From the NCBI GenBank assembly GCA_025355875.1, contig JANXYV010000028.1:1-64000 (forward strand): DNA of 64,000 bases, given 5' to 3'. Origin of the DNA: Prolixibacteraceae bacterium (lineage in GTDB: Bacteria > Bacteroidota > Bacteroidia > Bacteroidales > Prolixibacteraceae). The notes under the pieces are model-generated. The model did not search any database. It saw nothing but the letters and a program-made list of their open reading frames with translations, and was not told where the DNA came from. A program made the position numbers and the translations under genes. Each line of letters opens with the position of its first letter. The stretch's first letter is position 1. Shown here in pieces: positions 17,508 to 26,798 of this stretch.

Positions 17508-18302
17508 TTACTCCGAATATACATGCACGCTGTTTTCTGCGCTTGGCAGATAGTTCACTCCAAACCAGCATATCAGTAAAATGGCAAAGGAAGCGGTTAG
17601 AATAGCCATTGCCTTTTTATGTTCTGAAGGATGTCGGAAACGATAGTGGATATATACCAGATAAAACATCCAGGTAATGAATGCCCAGGTTTCTTTCGGA
17701 TCCCAGGTCCAGTAATGGCCCCAGGCTTCTTTTGCCCAAAGTGCACCAAATAATAAACCCAGGGTCAGGAACGAAAAACCCAGATAAACCAGGTTGTCGG
17801 CCATTTGGATCGCTCCCTGGATGGTTTTTTCGGTTGGGACAAAAAAGAGGTTTCGCAAAGCCACCAGCGACGAAGCGCCCAGCATCGCATAAGCAAAAAT
17901 ATAGACTATGACGTGCGGAATGAACCACGGACTTTGCAACGCGGGCATCAGCGTTTTGTCGTAGGTTTCCGGATGTTGCAGGTTAATAATCAAAAATACC
18001 ATCGCGAGACCCAGACTGTATGAAACCAGCCATTTGTATTTCCAACGGAGGTAAGAGGCCAAGCCAATTGCTGAAATAAAAATCGCGTACCAAAGCCGTG
18101 TTTCGCCCAGAGTTCGCATGGGTGGCCGCTGAATATGAATCCAGAGAATAACGATGAAAACCAGCAAAAAAGTTGTTCCGGCAGCCGACAGACCGGCAGC
18201 CATCTGGTTCATCAATTTTTTTCCGGAAGTTAAAAACAGTCCGGAGGCAGCCAGCCAGCAAAGGATGGCTGCTGAAGCATAAACCGGGAAATCAAGCCAC
18301 AT
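17508..18302 (-). CDS. ccsA: Cytochrome c biogenesis protein CcsA/CcsB (haem-handling component)
   Basis: It is the haem-delivering membrane protein of System II cytochrome c maturation, working with ResB. About eight hydrophobic segments are visible. The tryptophan-rich haem-binding motif reads WGHYWTWDPKETW, preceded by LWAKEA, and flanking histidines occur in HVIVY and HYRF. The start ATG at 18302 has a clear GGAGGG eight bases upstream and overlaps the resB stop by 11 bases. Longer frames (to 18353) add an unlikely soluble N-terminus. From 18302 it has 264 residues. The gene ends only four bases from the convergent esterase stop. Confidence 0.9.
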   Translation of the reverse strand: MWLDFPVYASAAILCWLAASGLFLTSGKKLMNQMAAGLSAAGTTFLLVFIVILWIHIQRPPMRTLGETRLWYAIFISAIGLASYLRWKYKWLVSYSLGLAMVFLIINLQHPETYDKTLMPALQSPWFIPHVIVYIFAYAMLGASSLVALRNLFFVPTEKTIQGAIQMADNLVYLGFSFLTLGLLFGALWAKEAWGHYWTWDPKETWAFITWMFYLVYIHYRFRHPSEHKKAMAILTASFAILLICWFGVNYLPSAENSVHVYSE

Positions 18303-19545
18303 GATTAGTCCCTCCATTTTTAGGTTTACCGGTAAAAAACAGAAATCCTGCACCGGCCATCATCAGGAAAATTCCCAGGTAAACGATTGGCAACCAAGGA
18401 TCGCGAACCAGTTCCAGTACGTTTAAGTTCGACCATCGTCCCATTTCGGTATTATAACCCTGCTGGTAAATCATCCATCCATCCATTTTAAAAGGATGGT
18501 TGACTTCGATTGTGGTGGCTACTCTCTTCCCGTTTTTTGCTTGAATGTCAAGTTCGGAGCTGAATTTGCGGGGTTCAGCCGGCAACATGGCCAGCGAAAG
18601 TTGGTCGTTGAGTTCGAGAACCTGTGCCGGATTGGCAAAGCTTCCACTGCATATCCATCCTGAAATTTCGGAATGATTAGTCAGGTTAGTCACCCTCACT
18701 TTTGCCGAGGGCGCTGAACCCGGTTCGTTCCATGCTTCAAAGGAATCGCCCACCTTTCCTGAATTTTCCAGAAACTTCACCACATTGATTCGAAATCCGG
18801 AGATGTTGAATGAATCGCGATCCATCAGTTCGAACCGTTCTTTGACTTTTTCCGAAAACGGTTGTCCGGTTTTGGTCTCGATAATCGTCACTTTGGGACG
18901 GAATTCATCGATAGTGAAATTCAGTAGCTTAACCGTGAAAGGCATCTCAACCGACTTTCCTGAAGCATCCACAGCTAGATTTACATCTTGGTTTTTGTAG
19001 CAATTCATGCTAAGGCGCTGCATATCGCTGCTTCCCAAAGCCGTTGAAAACAGCACCAGGAAGAGCCCAAAATGGTTGAGGAAGAACCCCGTATTTTTCA
19101 GGTTGAATGGCGTGAGACGCTTCAGGGTAGCGATTCCAAGCAGAATCAGCAGGTACAGGTTGATCAGGATAAACGGCCAGGTTTTAATGAGATGTGTTAA
19201 TCCAAAAAGCCTGGATAATGCGTTTTTTGGTTCCACATCCTGTTTCACAAAGCCCATAAGCAATACCAGGAAAGTAAACCCCAGAATGGCTGGTAGAGCA
19301 GCTTTGACACTTCCCAGCCATTTCATTGCCCGATGTTTCCTCCAAAGAACAAATGCTGATAAGAGAATAGCCAGAAAAATAAGTCCGGCGACCAGGTTCC
19401 AGGGAAAACCGGCAATCCGAATTACAATACCACCGCTTGCCGCCTGAATCGCAAAACCCAGAGAAAGAATAGCTACCGTAACAATCGTTCCGTCGCGGTA
19501 CGACCATGGATTTGTTCTAGTTTTTCGGGAGTTTTTGTTACTCAT
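18292..19545 (-). CDS. resB: ResB-like cytochrome c biogenesis protein
   Basis: This is the second component of System II cytochrome c maturation. It holds the reduced apocytochrome in the periplasm and pairs with CcsA. Four membrane spans are seen in the N-terminal 180 residues (including GTIVTVAILSLGFAIQAASG and FFLNHFGLFLVLFSTALGS) and one near the C-terminus (IVYLGIFLMMAGAGFLFF). Between them is a large periplasmic domain with the WMIYQQGYN motif common in ResB. It has 417 residues. In many Bacteroidota the pair serves cytochrome nitrite reductase (NrfA/NrfH), but no such genes are in the window. Confidence 0.88.
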   Translation of the reverse strand: MSNKNSRKTRTNPWSYRDGTIVTVAILSLGFAIQAASGGIVIRIAGFPWNLVAGLIFLAILLSAFVLWRKHRAMKWLGSVKAALPAILGFTFLVLLMGFVKQDVEPKNALSRLFGLTHLIKTWPFILINLYLLILLGIATLKRLTPFNLKNTGFFLNHFGLFLVLFSTALGSSDMQRLSMNCYKNQDVNLAVDASGKSVEMPFTVKLLNFTIDEFRPKVTIIETKTGQPFSEKVKERFELMDRDSFNISGFRINVVKFLENSGKVGDSFEAWNEPGSAPSAKVRVTNLTNHSEISGWICSGSFANPAQVLELNDQLSLAMLPAEPRKFSSELDIQAKNGKRVATTIEVNHPFKMDGWMIYQQGYNTEMGRWSNLNVLELVRDPWLPIVYLGIFLMMAGAGFLFFTGKPKNGGTNHVA

Positions 19546-19732
19546 GGAGGAATGTGGATTTGTGGGTGAAGATATAAAAATGAGACGATAAAACCGGGTA
19601 CTATAATAATCCCTAAGTTAGAAACAGCGTTCGTCATAAACCAAAATGAACTTTCCTTTACATTTTTTTAACTATTTTGGATGAACATTTCGTCTGACAC
19701 CATGCTTATAATCGAAGTTAAAATATTGAGTT

Positions 19733-19966
19733 ATGGAATGGTTACTGATGTTACTTGGTTTAATACTCGCATTTTGTGGGTATAAATTGAGATCTGCCAA
19801 GCCTAAGTATCTGGTTGAAAGAACAACTTCTGGTCGTAAAGTTAAATTCCTGGAATATGATGAATCGAAAAGACATAAGCGGAATAAAGCACTTGGGATG
19901 CTTATGGTTTCGGCAGGCATCATGATTTTTGGAATTGACTTTTTGTTTGTATTTTTTGCATCGTAA
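19733..19966 (+). CDS. Small two-span membrane protein, unknown function
   Basis: The 77-residue product has a hydrophobic segment at each end (MEWLLMLLGLILAFCG and LGMLMVSAGIMIFGIDFLFV) with a basic, tyrosine-containing loop between them. That pattern suggests a real gene rather than a chance frame. It is divergent from resB. I do not recognise a family. Confidence 0.5.
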   Translation: MEWLLMLLGLILAFCGYKLRSAKPKYLVERTTSGRKVKFLEYDESKRHKRNKALGMLMVSAGIMIFGIDFLFVFFAS

Positions 19967-20067
19967 TGGCGTATATGACTCCATTCGAACCGAGTTATTA
20001 CGATAACAACACGATGGATATCAACTTTTTCCCAGGTTCAAATGTTACCAATTACTCATTCAAATAG
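19966..20067 (+). CDS. Possible 33-residue peptide coupled to the preceding gene
   Basis: An ATG overlaps the TAA of the small membrane protein (TAATG), a common coupling arrangement. The frame runs 33 codons, is rich in Asn, Tyr and Phe, and ends six bases before the next gene start. No family is recognised and it could be chance. Confidence 0.22.
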   Translation: MAYMTPFEPSYYDNNTMDINFFPGSNVTNYSFK

Positions 20068-20073
20068 AACATT

Positions 20074-20676
20074 ATGAACCGCACACGATTGGAAGCTTTT
20101 AGCGATGGAGTTTTGGCCATCATCATTACCATCATGGTTTTAGAAATCCATGTACCTATCGGGAGCGATTTTGCTGCGTTGAAACCCTTGTTTCCGGTAG
20201 TGTTGAGCTACCTCCTTAGTTTTATCTACATCGGCATCTACTGGAACAACCACCACCACATGATGCATACAGTAAAGAATGTCACCGGAGGCATTCTTTG
20301 GGCCAACCTGCACCTGCTTTTCTGGCTATCGCTGATTCCGTTTACCACCGGCTGGATCGGTGAAAATCATTTCGCGCCCATCCCCATGGCTGTATACGGA
20401 ATCGGACTTTTGATGGCCGCCATTGCCTATTTTATTCTTCAGACAGAAATCATCCGGACGCAAGGGGAAAATTCACTACTGGCACGCGCCGTCGGAAGCG
20501 ACATCAAGGGGAAAATGTCGCCCATCCTTTATGTACTGGCCATCGCATCCAATTTTGTGAGCCAGTGGATTTCAGGAGGATTGTATGTTTTGGTTGCTCT
20601 AATCTGGCTTATTCCTGACAGGCGAATTGAAGTGATCCTGAAAAATGAACATGAATCATCTCCCGGTAAAAAATAA
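20074..20676 (+). CDS. TMEM175-like (DUF1211) membrane protein
   Basis: The N-terminal RLEAFSDGVLAIIITIMVLE carries the FSDGV motif of the TMEM175/DUF1211 family, members of which form potassium-permeable channels. Later spans include LPVVLSYLLSF-like, WANLHLLFWLSLIPF and MAVYGIGLLMAAIAYFIL segments, with a conserved NHHHMM between spans 2 and 3. The length of 200 residues is normal for bacterial members, which carry one repeat. Channel activity is inference from the family. It stands alone between small membrane proteins and the PQQ-propeller pair. Confidence 0.85.
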   Translation: MNRTRLEAFSDGVLAIIITIMVLEIHVPIGSDFAALKPLFPVVLSYLLSFIYIGIYWNNHHHMMHTVKNVTGGILWANLHLLFWLSLIPFTTGWIGENHFAPIPMAVYGIGLLMAAIAYFILQTEIIRTQGENSLLARAVGSDIKGKMSPILYVLAIASNFVSQWISGGLYVLVALIWLIPDRRIEVILKNEHESSPGKK

Positions 20677-20730
20677 ATAAGTTGAATTCAGGATTTTTTC
20701 TGAACTTTGATGGGAAACAAAATCAATCCC

Positions 20731-22083
20731 ATGAAGCGAATATTTCTCCCAATCAATGGTCTTGCAATTCTTTTCAGTCTTTTCTCATTCAACGTTCAGG
20801 CTCAAACCCCCTATAGTCAGCAATGGCCAGGTTTTCGAGGTCCGTGGGGAAATGGCTATATAGAAAATACGACAACAGCCATTAATTTTAGTGCCGAAAC
20901 CGGTGAGCATATTAAATGGAAAACAGTGATTCCCGGACTTGGACATTCATGCCCTGTAATCTGGGACAACTACCTGTTTGTAACCACCGCCGTAAATACT
21001 GCCACCAGCGAATCTCTCAAAGTCGGTCTTTACGGCGACATTGATGAAGCCAACGACAGCACTATTCACGAGTTCAAAGTGTATTGTCTCGATAAAAACT
21101 CCGGAAAAATTCTCTGGGAAAGGATTGCGCACAAAGGAATTCCAAAGTCGAAACGACATACCAAAGCATCGCAGGCCAATTGCACTCCCGCAACCGACGG
21201 AAAATATCTGGTAGTACATTTTGGTTCAGAAGGAATGTATTGTTATGATTTTGACGGAAATCTAATCTGGAAGAAAGATATGGGTATAATTAACCCGGGT
21301 TTTGCTCAGGTTCCGGGGATTGAATGGGGATATTCAAGTTCTCCCATTATTTTCAGGAACAAAATCATTCTACAGTGCGACATTCCCAAAAACCCTTTTG
21401 TCGCTGCATTCGATCTGACAACCGGAAAAGAAATCTGGAAGACTGCCCGGAGCGAGGAGGCACAAACCTATTGCACTCCGGCCATTTATTCGAAGGACGG
21501 AAAGACCATGGTTATTGCAAATGGTTACACCGAAATGTGCGGTTATGATTTTGAAACAGGAAAAGAAATCTGGAAACTGGGTAATGGTGGAGATATTCCC
21601 ACTCCTGCGCCAGTCATTGCCAACGATCTGATTTACCTGAACAGTGCTCATGGAAAGTTTTCACCGATTTTTGCGGTTAAACCCACTGCAAAGGGAGATA
21701 TCACTTTGTCTCCCGACAGTACCAGGAGTCAATATGTTGCCTGGAGTGTCAAGCGGGGAGGAGCTTACATGCAGACGCCATTAGTTTATAATGGTTATTT
21801 ATACAACCTACAGGTGAATGGGCAACTGACCTGTTTCGATGCTTTAACCGGACAGGAGAAATACAAGGAAAGTCTGAAAGAAGCTTTCACCGCATCGGGT
21901 ATTGCCGCCGGCGGGAAACTTTATTTCAGTTCAGAAGATGGCAACATATACGTGCTTCAGGCTGGATCTGAATATAAACAACTTGCGAAAAATACGCTGA
22001 AAGATATTTGCATGGCAACTCCGGCCATCTCCGGAAGCACGCTCTATTTTCGTACACAACATTATTTGATCGCTGTCGAATAA
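20731..22083 (+). CDS. PQQ-like beta-propeller repeat protein (copy 1)
   Basis: This secreted propeller protein has a signal peptide from ATG 20731 (MKRIFLPINGLAILFSLFS..., cleaved after VQAQ). ATG 20710 is an alternative start. The repeats contain the PQQ/Trp-docking pattern A-x-D-x-x-T-G-x-x-x-W in several forms (LDKNSGKILWERI, FDLTTGKEIWKTA, YDFETGKEIWKLG, FDALTGQEKYKES). No quinoprotein dehydrogenase catalytic residues can be assigned, so it may bind ligands or act as a scaffold in the periplasm. Copy 2 follows 19 bases later and is very similar over the whole length. The two are clearly a tandem duplication. Confidence 0.85.
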   Translation: MKRIFLPINGLAILFSLFSFNVQAQTPYSQQWPGFRGPWGNGYIENTTTAINFSAETGEHIKWKTVIPGLGHSCPVIWDNYLFVTTAVNTATSESLKVGLYGDIDEANDSTIHEFKVYCLDKNSGKILWERIAHKGIPKSKRHTKASQANCTPATDGKYLVVHFGSEGMYCYDFDGNLIWKKDMGIINPGFAQVPGIEWGYSSSPIIFRNKIILQCDIPKNPFVAAFDLTTGKEIWKTARSEEAQTYCTPAIYSKDGKTMVIANGYTEMCGYDFETGKEIWKLGNGGDIPTPAPVIANDLIYLNSAHGKFSPIFAVKPTAKGDITLSPDSTRSQYVAWSVKRGGAYMQTPLVYNGYLYNLQVNGQLTCFDALTGQEKYKESLKEAFTASGIAAGGKLYFSSEDGNIYVLQAGSEYKQLAKNTLKDICMATPAISGSTLYFRTQHYLIAVE

Positions 22084-22102
22084 GATTAAATCCTGATAAT
22101 CC

Positions 22103-23452
22103 ATGAAGTGGATAAGATATTACCTTAGCTTCTTAATTTTTTCAATCATTTGTGGCCAAATCCTTCATGCTCAAAACGATTATGCCAACCAATGGCCAGG
22201 TTTTCGTGGCCCCTGGGGTATTGGCTTTGTCGAAAATGCGAAGACTGCAACAACTTTTAATGCTGAAACCGGTGAGCATATTAAATGGAAAACGGCCATT
22301 CCCGGTTTGGGACACTCCTGCCCGGTAATTTGGGATAGTTTTCTATTTGTGACCACTTCCGTGAATACCAAAAATACTGAATCACTCAAGGTTGGTTTGT
22401 ATGGCGATATCGACGAAGCCAATGATAGTGCTATTCACGAGTTTAAAGTTTACTGCCTGGATAAAAACTCCGGAAAAATTATCTGGGAAAGGATTGCACA
22501 GAGAGGGATTCCGAGGTCGAAACGCCACACCAAAGCATCGCAGGCCAACTGTACGCCAGCTACCGATGGAAAATACCTGGTTGTGCATTTTGGCTCAGAA
22601 GGGTTATACTGTTATGATTTCGAAGGGAATCTGATCTGGAAGAAAGATATGGGAATATTGGCTCCCGGACCTTATACCGATCCCGGAGTGGAGTGGGGCT
22701 ATGCCAGTTCCCCGGTTATTTATGAAGATAAAATCGTAGTTCAATGCGACATTCCAAAAACTCCATACATCACTACGCTTGATTTGGTAACCGGACGGGA
22801 AATCTGGAAAACTTCGCGTGGTGACGAAGTTTCGACCTGGTGTACTCCGGCCATTTATTCAGGAAACGGAAACCCGATGGTTATTGCCAACGGGTTCAAC
22901 CACATCTGCGGATACGACCTCGAAACCGGTAAGGAAATCTGGAAATTAAGTAATGGTGGCGATGCTCCGGCACCAGCACCGGTAGTTGCCAATGACCTGA
23001 TTTACCTAAACAGCGCACATGGAAAATTCTCGCCGATTTTTGCGGTTAAACCAACTGCAAAAGGAGATATCACGCTGGCTTCCGACAGTACAAAAAATCG
23101 ATATATTGTATGGAGCGTCAAGCGCGGTGGTGCCTATATGCAAACGCCATTGATATACGAGGGATTTTTATATAACCTCCAGGTAAACGGACAAGTGACT
23201 TGTTTCGATGCTTTAACCGGACAAGAAAAATACAAGGAAAGTCTGAAAGAAGCCTTCACCGCATCGGGTATTGCTGCTGGTGGGAAACTGTATTTCAGTT
23301 CTGAAGATGGAAATATTTACGTTGTTCAGACCGGACCAGAATTTAAACTGCTGGCGAAAAATCCACTGAAAGATATTTGCATGGCAACTCCGGCGATCTC
23401 CGGAAATACTCTATTTTTCAGGACCCAGCATTATCTGATTGCGGTTGAATAG
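22103..23452 (+). CDS. PQQ-like beta-propeller repeat protein (copy 2)
   Basis: This is a 449-residue secreted propeller protein with a signal peptide ending ILHAQ. It matches copy 1 from QWPGFRGPWG near the start to RTQHYLIAVE at the end, with long identical runs, and no gap or break is visible. The differences cluster in a few loops: LAPGPYTDPGVEW here against INPGFAQVPGIEW in copy 1, and GDEVSTWCTP against SEEAQTYCTP. Such loop-limited change could mean different ligands. The substrate is unknown in both copies. It is probably co-transcribed with copy 1. Confidence 0.85.
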   Translation: MKWIRYYLSFLIFSIICGQILHAQNDYANQWPGFRGPWGIGFVENAKTATTFNAETGEHIKWKTAIPGLGHSCPVIWDSFLFVTTSVNTKNTESLKVGLYGDIDEANDSAIHEFKVYCLDKNSGKIIWERIAQRGIPRSKRHTKASQANCTPATDGKYLVVHFGSEGLYCYDFEGNLIWKKDMGILAPGPYTDPGVEWGYASSPVIYEDKIVVQCDIPKTPYITTLDLVTGREIWKTSRGDEVSTWCTPAIYSGNGNPMVIANGFNHICGYDLETGKEIWKLSNGGDAPAPAPVVANDLIYLNSAHGKFSPIFAVKPTAKGDITLASDSTKNRYIVWSVKRGGAYMQTPLIYEGFLYNLQVNGQVTCFDALTGQEKYKESLKEAFTASGIAAGGKLYFSSEDGNIYVVQTGPEFKLLAKNPLKDICMATPAISGNTLFFRTQHYLIAVE

Positions 23453-23564
23453 TTGCAAAAAATGCAACGGTTCAATCGTTAAACTCGTTATCAGCTTATT
23501 CAATTAGGAAAAACCAACAGAAGATTGTTGTATTCGGAGTCGGACAAACTTTAAAAATTAAATC

Positions 23565-24584
23565 ATGGAAAGCAATTCAATAACCAGTATAAAACCGCTC
23601 GGCTTCATGTGGCCGGTATCCAACCCGTTTTTGTTTTGTGCGCACCATCTCGATGATTTTCCGGCCGGGAATGACGATATGGGTCCAGAAAAATTGCTTC
23701 TGAAAGGAAGAAACATTGGTCAGGATTTTACAATCAAAGATGGCTGGCGGATGTATCATGGCGATACTATTCCCGGGTTTCCGGCGCATCCTCACCGCGG
23801 ATTCGAAACCGTTACCGTAGTGATGAAAGGACTGGTTGATCATGCCGATTCGCACGGACAGGCCGGTAGGTACGGCAATGGCGATGTGCAGTGGATGACT
23901 GCCGGTGCCGGGCTTCAGCACAGCGAAATGTTCCCCTTGCTGAATAAAGAATCCGGAAATCCTACTGAAATGCTCCAGCTTTGGCTCAACCTGCCCAAAG
24001 CCAATAAATTTGCAAAACCGCATTTCAAAATGCTTTGGTCTGAAGATATTCCACTGGTCAATACAACAGATGAAAGTGGGAAGACGGTTGAAATCAACCT
24101 GATTGCCGGAAATCTGGGTGATGTCGCAGCTCTTTCTCCGGCTCCGGATTCCTGGGCTGCTGATCCTGAGAACGAAGTGACTATCTGGACGATTAAAATG
24201 GAACCCGGAGCTCAATGGAAAATTCCGGCAGCCAGCGAACAGGTCAACCGCACCTTGTTTTTCTATCGGGGTGCAACAGTAAAAATTGAAGACCAGTTAA
24301 TTGCTTCAGAACAAGCCATTCAGGTAAAAGCTGATCAGGAACTGATCATTGAAAATGGTACTTCTGAGGGATTTTTTCTGTTGCTTCAGGGAAAACCCAT
24401 TAACGAGCCAGTTGTTCAATACGGACCATTTGTGATGAATACCAATGCTGAGATTCAGCAGGCGATGCACGATTACCAGCGTACCGAATTTGGTGGCTGG
24501 CCATGGAAAAGACGTGATCAGGTTCATCCGCGAGAAAAAGGCCGTTTTGCGCGCCATCAGGATGGAACTGAGGAAATCAGATAA
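23565..24584 (+). CDS. Pirin family bicupin
   Basis: This is a cytosolic metal-binding bicupin. Family members act as quercetinases or redox-sensing co-regulators. The N-terminal cupin holds the iron ligand pattern HPHRGFETVTVV, then DHADSHGQAG and LQHSEM. The C-terminal cupin covers the second half (LFFYRGATVKIEDQ). Its 339 residues are somewhat longer than typical pirins (about 230-300), with a basic C-terminal tail (PWKRRDQVHPREKGRFARH). It precedes the AraC regulator by 29 bases, which suggests joint control with the redox/stress genes downstream. Confidence 0.9.
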   Translation: MESNSITSIKPLGFMWPVSNPFLFCAHHLDDFPAGNDDMGPEKLLLKGRNIGQDFTIKDGWRMYHGDTIPGFPAHPHRGFETVTVVMKGLVDHADSHGQAGRYGNGDVQWMTAGAGLQHSEMFPLLNKESGNPTEMLQLWLNLPKANKFAKPHFKMLWSEDIPLVNTTDESGKTVEINLIAGNLGDVAALSPAPDSWAADPENEVTIWTIKMEPGAQWKIPAASEQVNRTLFFYRGATVKIEDQLIASEQAIQVKADQELIIENGTSEGFFLLLQGKPINEPVVQYGPFVMNTNAEIQQAMHDYQRTEFGGWPWKRRDQVHPREKGRFARHQDGTEEIR

Positions 24585-24613
24585 ATGGAAAATTATTATC
24601 TTGAGCCCAATTC

Positions 24614-25435
24614 ATGGATAAGCTGTTTCATATATTCGAATTAACTGAGGGAAAGATTAATGAAATCCGTTCCCGAACGTACGAAGCTCATTTTCATGAT
24701 TTTGATGAACTGATTTTGATCACTCAGGGAAGTCTGGAGCATTTCATTGATTTCAAGGTCGAGCTTGTTCAGGCTTCAGCAGCCTGTTATGTATCGATGA
24801 ATAAGATGCACAAACTGATGCCGCACAGAGATTTGCGGGGTTGGGTTATCAAATACCAACCCGAATTTATCCCCAATTCAAACCTGAATTTTTATTCCAA
24901 CTTTTTCACTTCAACCAATATTCCGCTTTCGTCGGGTTCCTGTCTTAGCAAGTTTACTACCTTATGCGAAATTATTCAGGGTGAATACCTACAGGAATTC
25001 GCTGATAACACTACGATACGACATTTAGTTGAAGGATTGTTGGCAATGGTTGATGCCGAACGGAAACGAAATTTGCCCATCGAAAGTATTGTAAAAGCTT
25101 CACAAGTTGAGGCATTCAACAATTTCCTGAAAATCTTGGAAGAAAACTTCAGGCGAGATGAAGGCGTTTCGTTTTATGCCGGAAAGATGAATATGTCGGA
25201 GCGAAACCTGAACCTGATCTGTAAAAACAATTTTCAAAAAAGTGTTTCCGAAATCATTGAAACCCGCAAGCTGATTGAAGCTAAAAACCTGTTGTTGCAT
25301 TCAATTAAAACAGTTTCCGAAATTGGGTTTGAACTCGGATACAACGAAAAATCGTATTTTACACGGGTGTTCCATGCCAAAATGGGAGTCACTCCTTCGC
25401 ATTTCCGCGAAATGTCGCAAAGCATTATTTCCTAA
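24614..25435 (+). CDS. AraC family transcriptional regulator
   Basis: This is a DNA-binding regulator with an N-terminal cupin-like sensing domain (AHFHDFDELILITQGSLEHF) and a C-terminal double helix-turn-helix (about residues 170-270). The latter includes MNMSERNLNLICKNNFQKS and IGFELGYNEKSYFTRVFHAK, followed by GVTPSHFRE. The length of 273 residues is typical. It lies between the pirin gene and the NTF2-like, YceI and dioxygenase genes, all on the same strand, so it probably controls that group. The inducer is unknown. Confidence 0.9.
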   Translation: MDKLFHIFELTEGKINEIRSRTYEAHFHDFDELILITQGSLEHFIDFKVELVQASAACYVSMNKMHKLMPHRDLRGWVIKYQPEFIPNSNLNFYSNFFTSTNIPLSSGSCLSKFTTLCEIIQGEYLQEFADNTTIRHLVEGLLAMVDAERKRNLPIESIVKASQVEAFNNFLKILEENFRRDEGVSFYAGKMNMSERNLNLICKNNFQKSVSEIIETRKLIEAKNLLLHSIKTVSEIGFELGYNEKSYFTRVFHAKMGVTPSHFREMSQSIIS

Positions 25436-25533
25436 AAGTACCACTCCTTTTCCAAAAACTGTTACCGCTTGCCTTGCTGATAGCTGCATCTTTGCATTGT
25501 CAAAACAGTACAGATAATTTAAAATTAATAAAA

Positions 25534-26133
25534 ATGAAAAGGAACACATTAAATTTCAAAGCAATCGCATTAGCAGTGGTTCTTGCAGCAACAGCAACTT
25601 TTACCAGTTCTTCAGCCCAGACTGGGCATTCCAAAGAATTGCAGGCAAAAATCGATTCGATGACAACCGTATTAAAAAAGTATGCCGAAGGGGAAGCAAC
25701 ACTGAAAAAAAACCTGGTGACTTTCGATACACTCGACTACACTGTTTTCAGTAATCAGGAATGGTTACGTTTACACGAAAGTCATTCAAAAGACATCAAA
25801 GTAAACTGGCCGGACGGACATTTTACAACCGGCATTGAGAAACACATCGAAGATCTGAAGGCCATGTTTGTTTATGCTCCTGATACACGGATTAAGCAAC
25901 ATCCTATCCGTTTTGGTAGCAATACCGGCGAATGGACTTGTGTAACAGGAATTATGGAAGGAACTTTCTCCAAGCCAATGCCAATTGGCAACGGAAAATT
26001 TATCCAGCCGACCGGAAAGTCATTCAAACTGCCGATGTGTACCATCGGACATTGGAAAGACGGTATTATGTTTGAAGAATCCTTATTCTGGGATAATCAA
26101 ACTTATATGAATCAATTGGGATTAGGTAAATAA
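25534..26133 (+). CDS. Secreted NTF2/SnoaL-like protein
   Basis: From ATG 25534 the product has 199 residues with a signal peptide ending SSSAQ. The longer frame from 25474 is unlikely. The mature part has the cone-shaped NTF2/SnoaL pattern (LHESHSKDIKVNWPDGHFTTGIEKHIEDLKAMF and IMEGTFSKPM). SnoaL-like proteins bind or transform small hydrophobic molecules, so a polyketide-cyclase-like or binding function is possible but not shown. It follows the AraC gene by about 100 bases and precedes yceI by 48. Confidence 0.75.
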   Translation: MKRNTLNFKAIALAVVLAATATFTSSSAQTGHSKELQAKIDSMTTVLKKYAEGEATLKKNLVTFDTLDYTVFSNQEWLRLHESHSKDIKVNWPDGHFTTGIEKHIEDLKAMFVYAPDTRIKQHPIRFGSNTGEWTCVTGIMEGTFSKPMPIGNGKFIQPTGKSFKLPMCTIGHWKDGIMFEESLFWDNQTYMNQLGLGK

Positions 26134-26181
26134 GCAATTAGCAAAACAGAAATAATTAATAATCAATTTAAAACAAATAAA

Positions 26182-26721
26182 ATGAAAACACAGGAAACAA
26201 AATGGGCTATTGACCCTACACACAGCAAAGTTGGTTTTAAAGTAAAACACCTTATGATTTCGAATGTATTGGGAAGTTTCAGAGAATTCGAAGGTACTGC
26301 AACAACCGAGGGAGACGATTTCTCGACTGCTCAAATTTCGTTCTCGCTCAACGCATCGTCAATCGACACCGAAGTGGCTGATCGTGATGCTCACCTGAAA
26401 AGCGCAGACTTTTTCGATGCCGAAAATTATCCGAAACTTACTTTCTCCGGAAATGGGTTGAAAGATTTGGGCGACGATATGTATGAACTTACCGGCGAAC
26501 TGACCATTAAAGAAGTCACCAAATCGGTAACTTTAGCCGTTGAATTTGGAGGAATCATGGCTGATCCATGGGGAAATGTAAAAGCTGGATTTTCGATCAA
26601 CGGAAAAATCAACCGAAAAGATTTTGGCCTGAACTGGAATGCCGCTCTTGAAGCTGGCGGTGTATTGGTTGGCGAAGAAGTCAAAATTAGTGGCGACGTT
26701 GAATTAGTGAAATTGAGCTAA
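26182..26721 (+). CDS. YceI family lipocalin-like protein
   Basis: It belongs to a beta-barrel family that binds isoprenoids and other polar lipids, often linked to stress or quinone metabolism. The start WAIDPTHSKVGFKVKHLMIS is the family signature and is followed by LNASSIDTEVADRDAHLKS and the SADFFDAENYPKLTF pattern. The GELTIKEVTKSVTL strand and NRKDFGLNWN end the barrel. It has 179 residues and no signal peptide, so it should act in the cytoplasm, unlike periplasmic E. coli YceI. It belongs to the AraC/pirin neighbourhood. Confidence 0.93.
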   Translation: MKTQETKWAIDPTHSKVGFKVKHLMISNVLGSFREFEGTATTEGDDFSTAQISFSLNASSIDTEVADRDAHLKSADFFDAENYPKLTFSGNGLKDLGDDMYELTGELTIKEVTKSVTLAVEFGGIMADPWGNVKAGFSINGKINRKDFGLNWNAALEAGGVLVGEEVKISGDVELVKLS

Positions 26722-26732
26722 TTACGATATTC

Positions 26733-26779
26733 GATTAACGATCAACGAATGAACATCTTCAATCGTTGATCGTTGAATC
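26733..26779. repeat. Inverted repeat between yceI and the dioxygenase gene
   Basis: GATTAACGATCAACGA and its near-complement (TCGTTGATCGTTGAATC) form a stem of about 16 pairs with one bulge and a 14-base loop. It lies 11 bases after the yceI stop and 19 bases before the next ATG. It could weaken read-through or bind a regulator. There is no strong T-run after it. Confidence 0.6.
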
Positions 26780-26798
26780 TTTAATTTATAATCTTTTT

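Noticed and set aside
20035-20060. tRNA-like GGTTCAAAT string
   Set aside because: It resembles a T-loop only locally. No acceptor stem or anticodon arm could be built around it.
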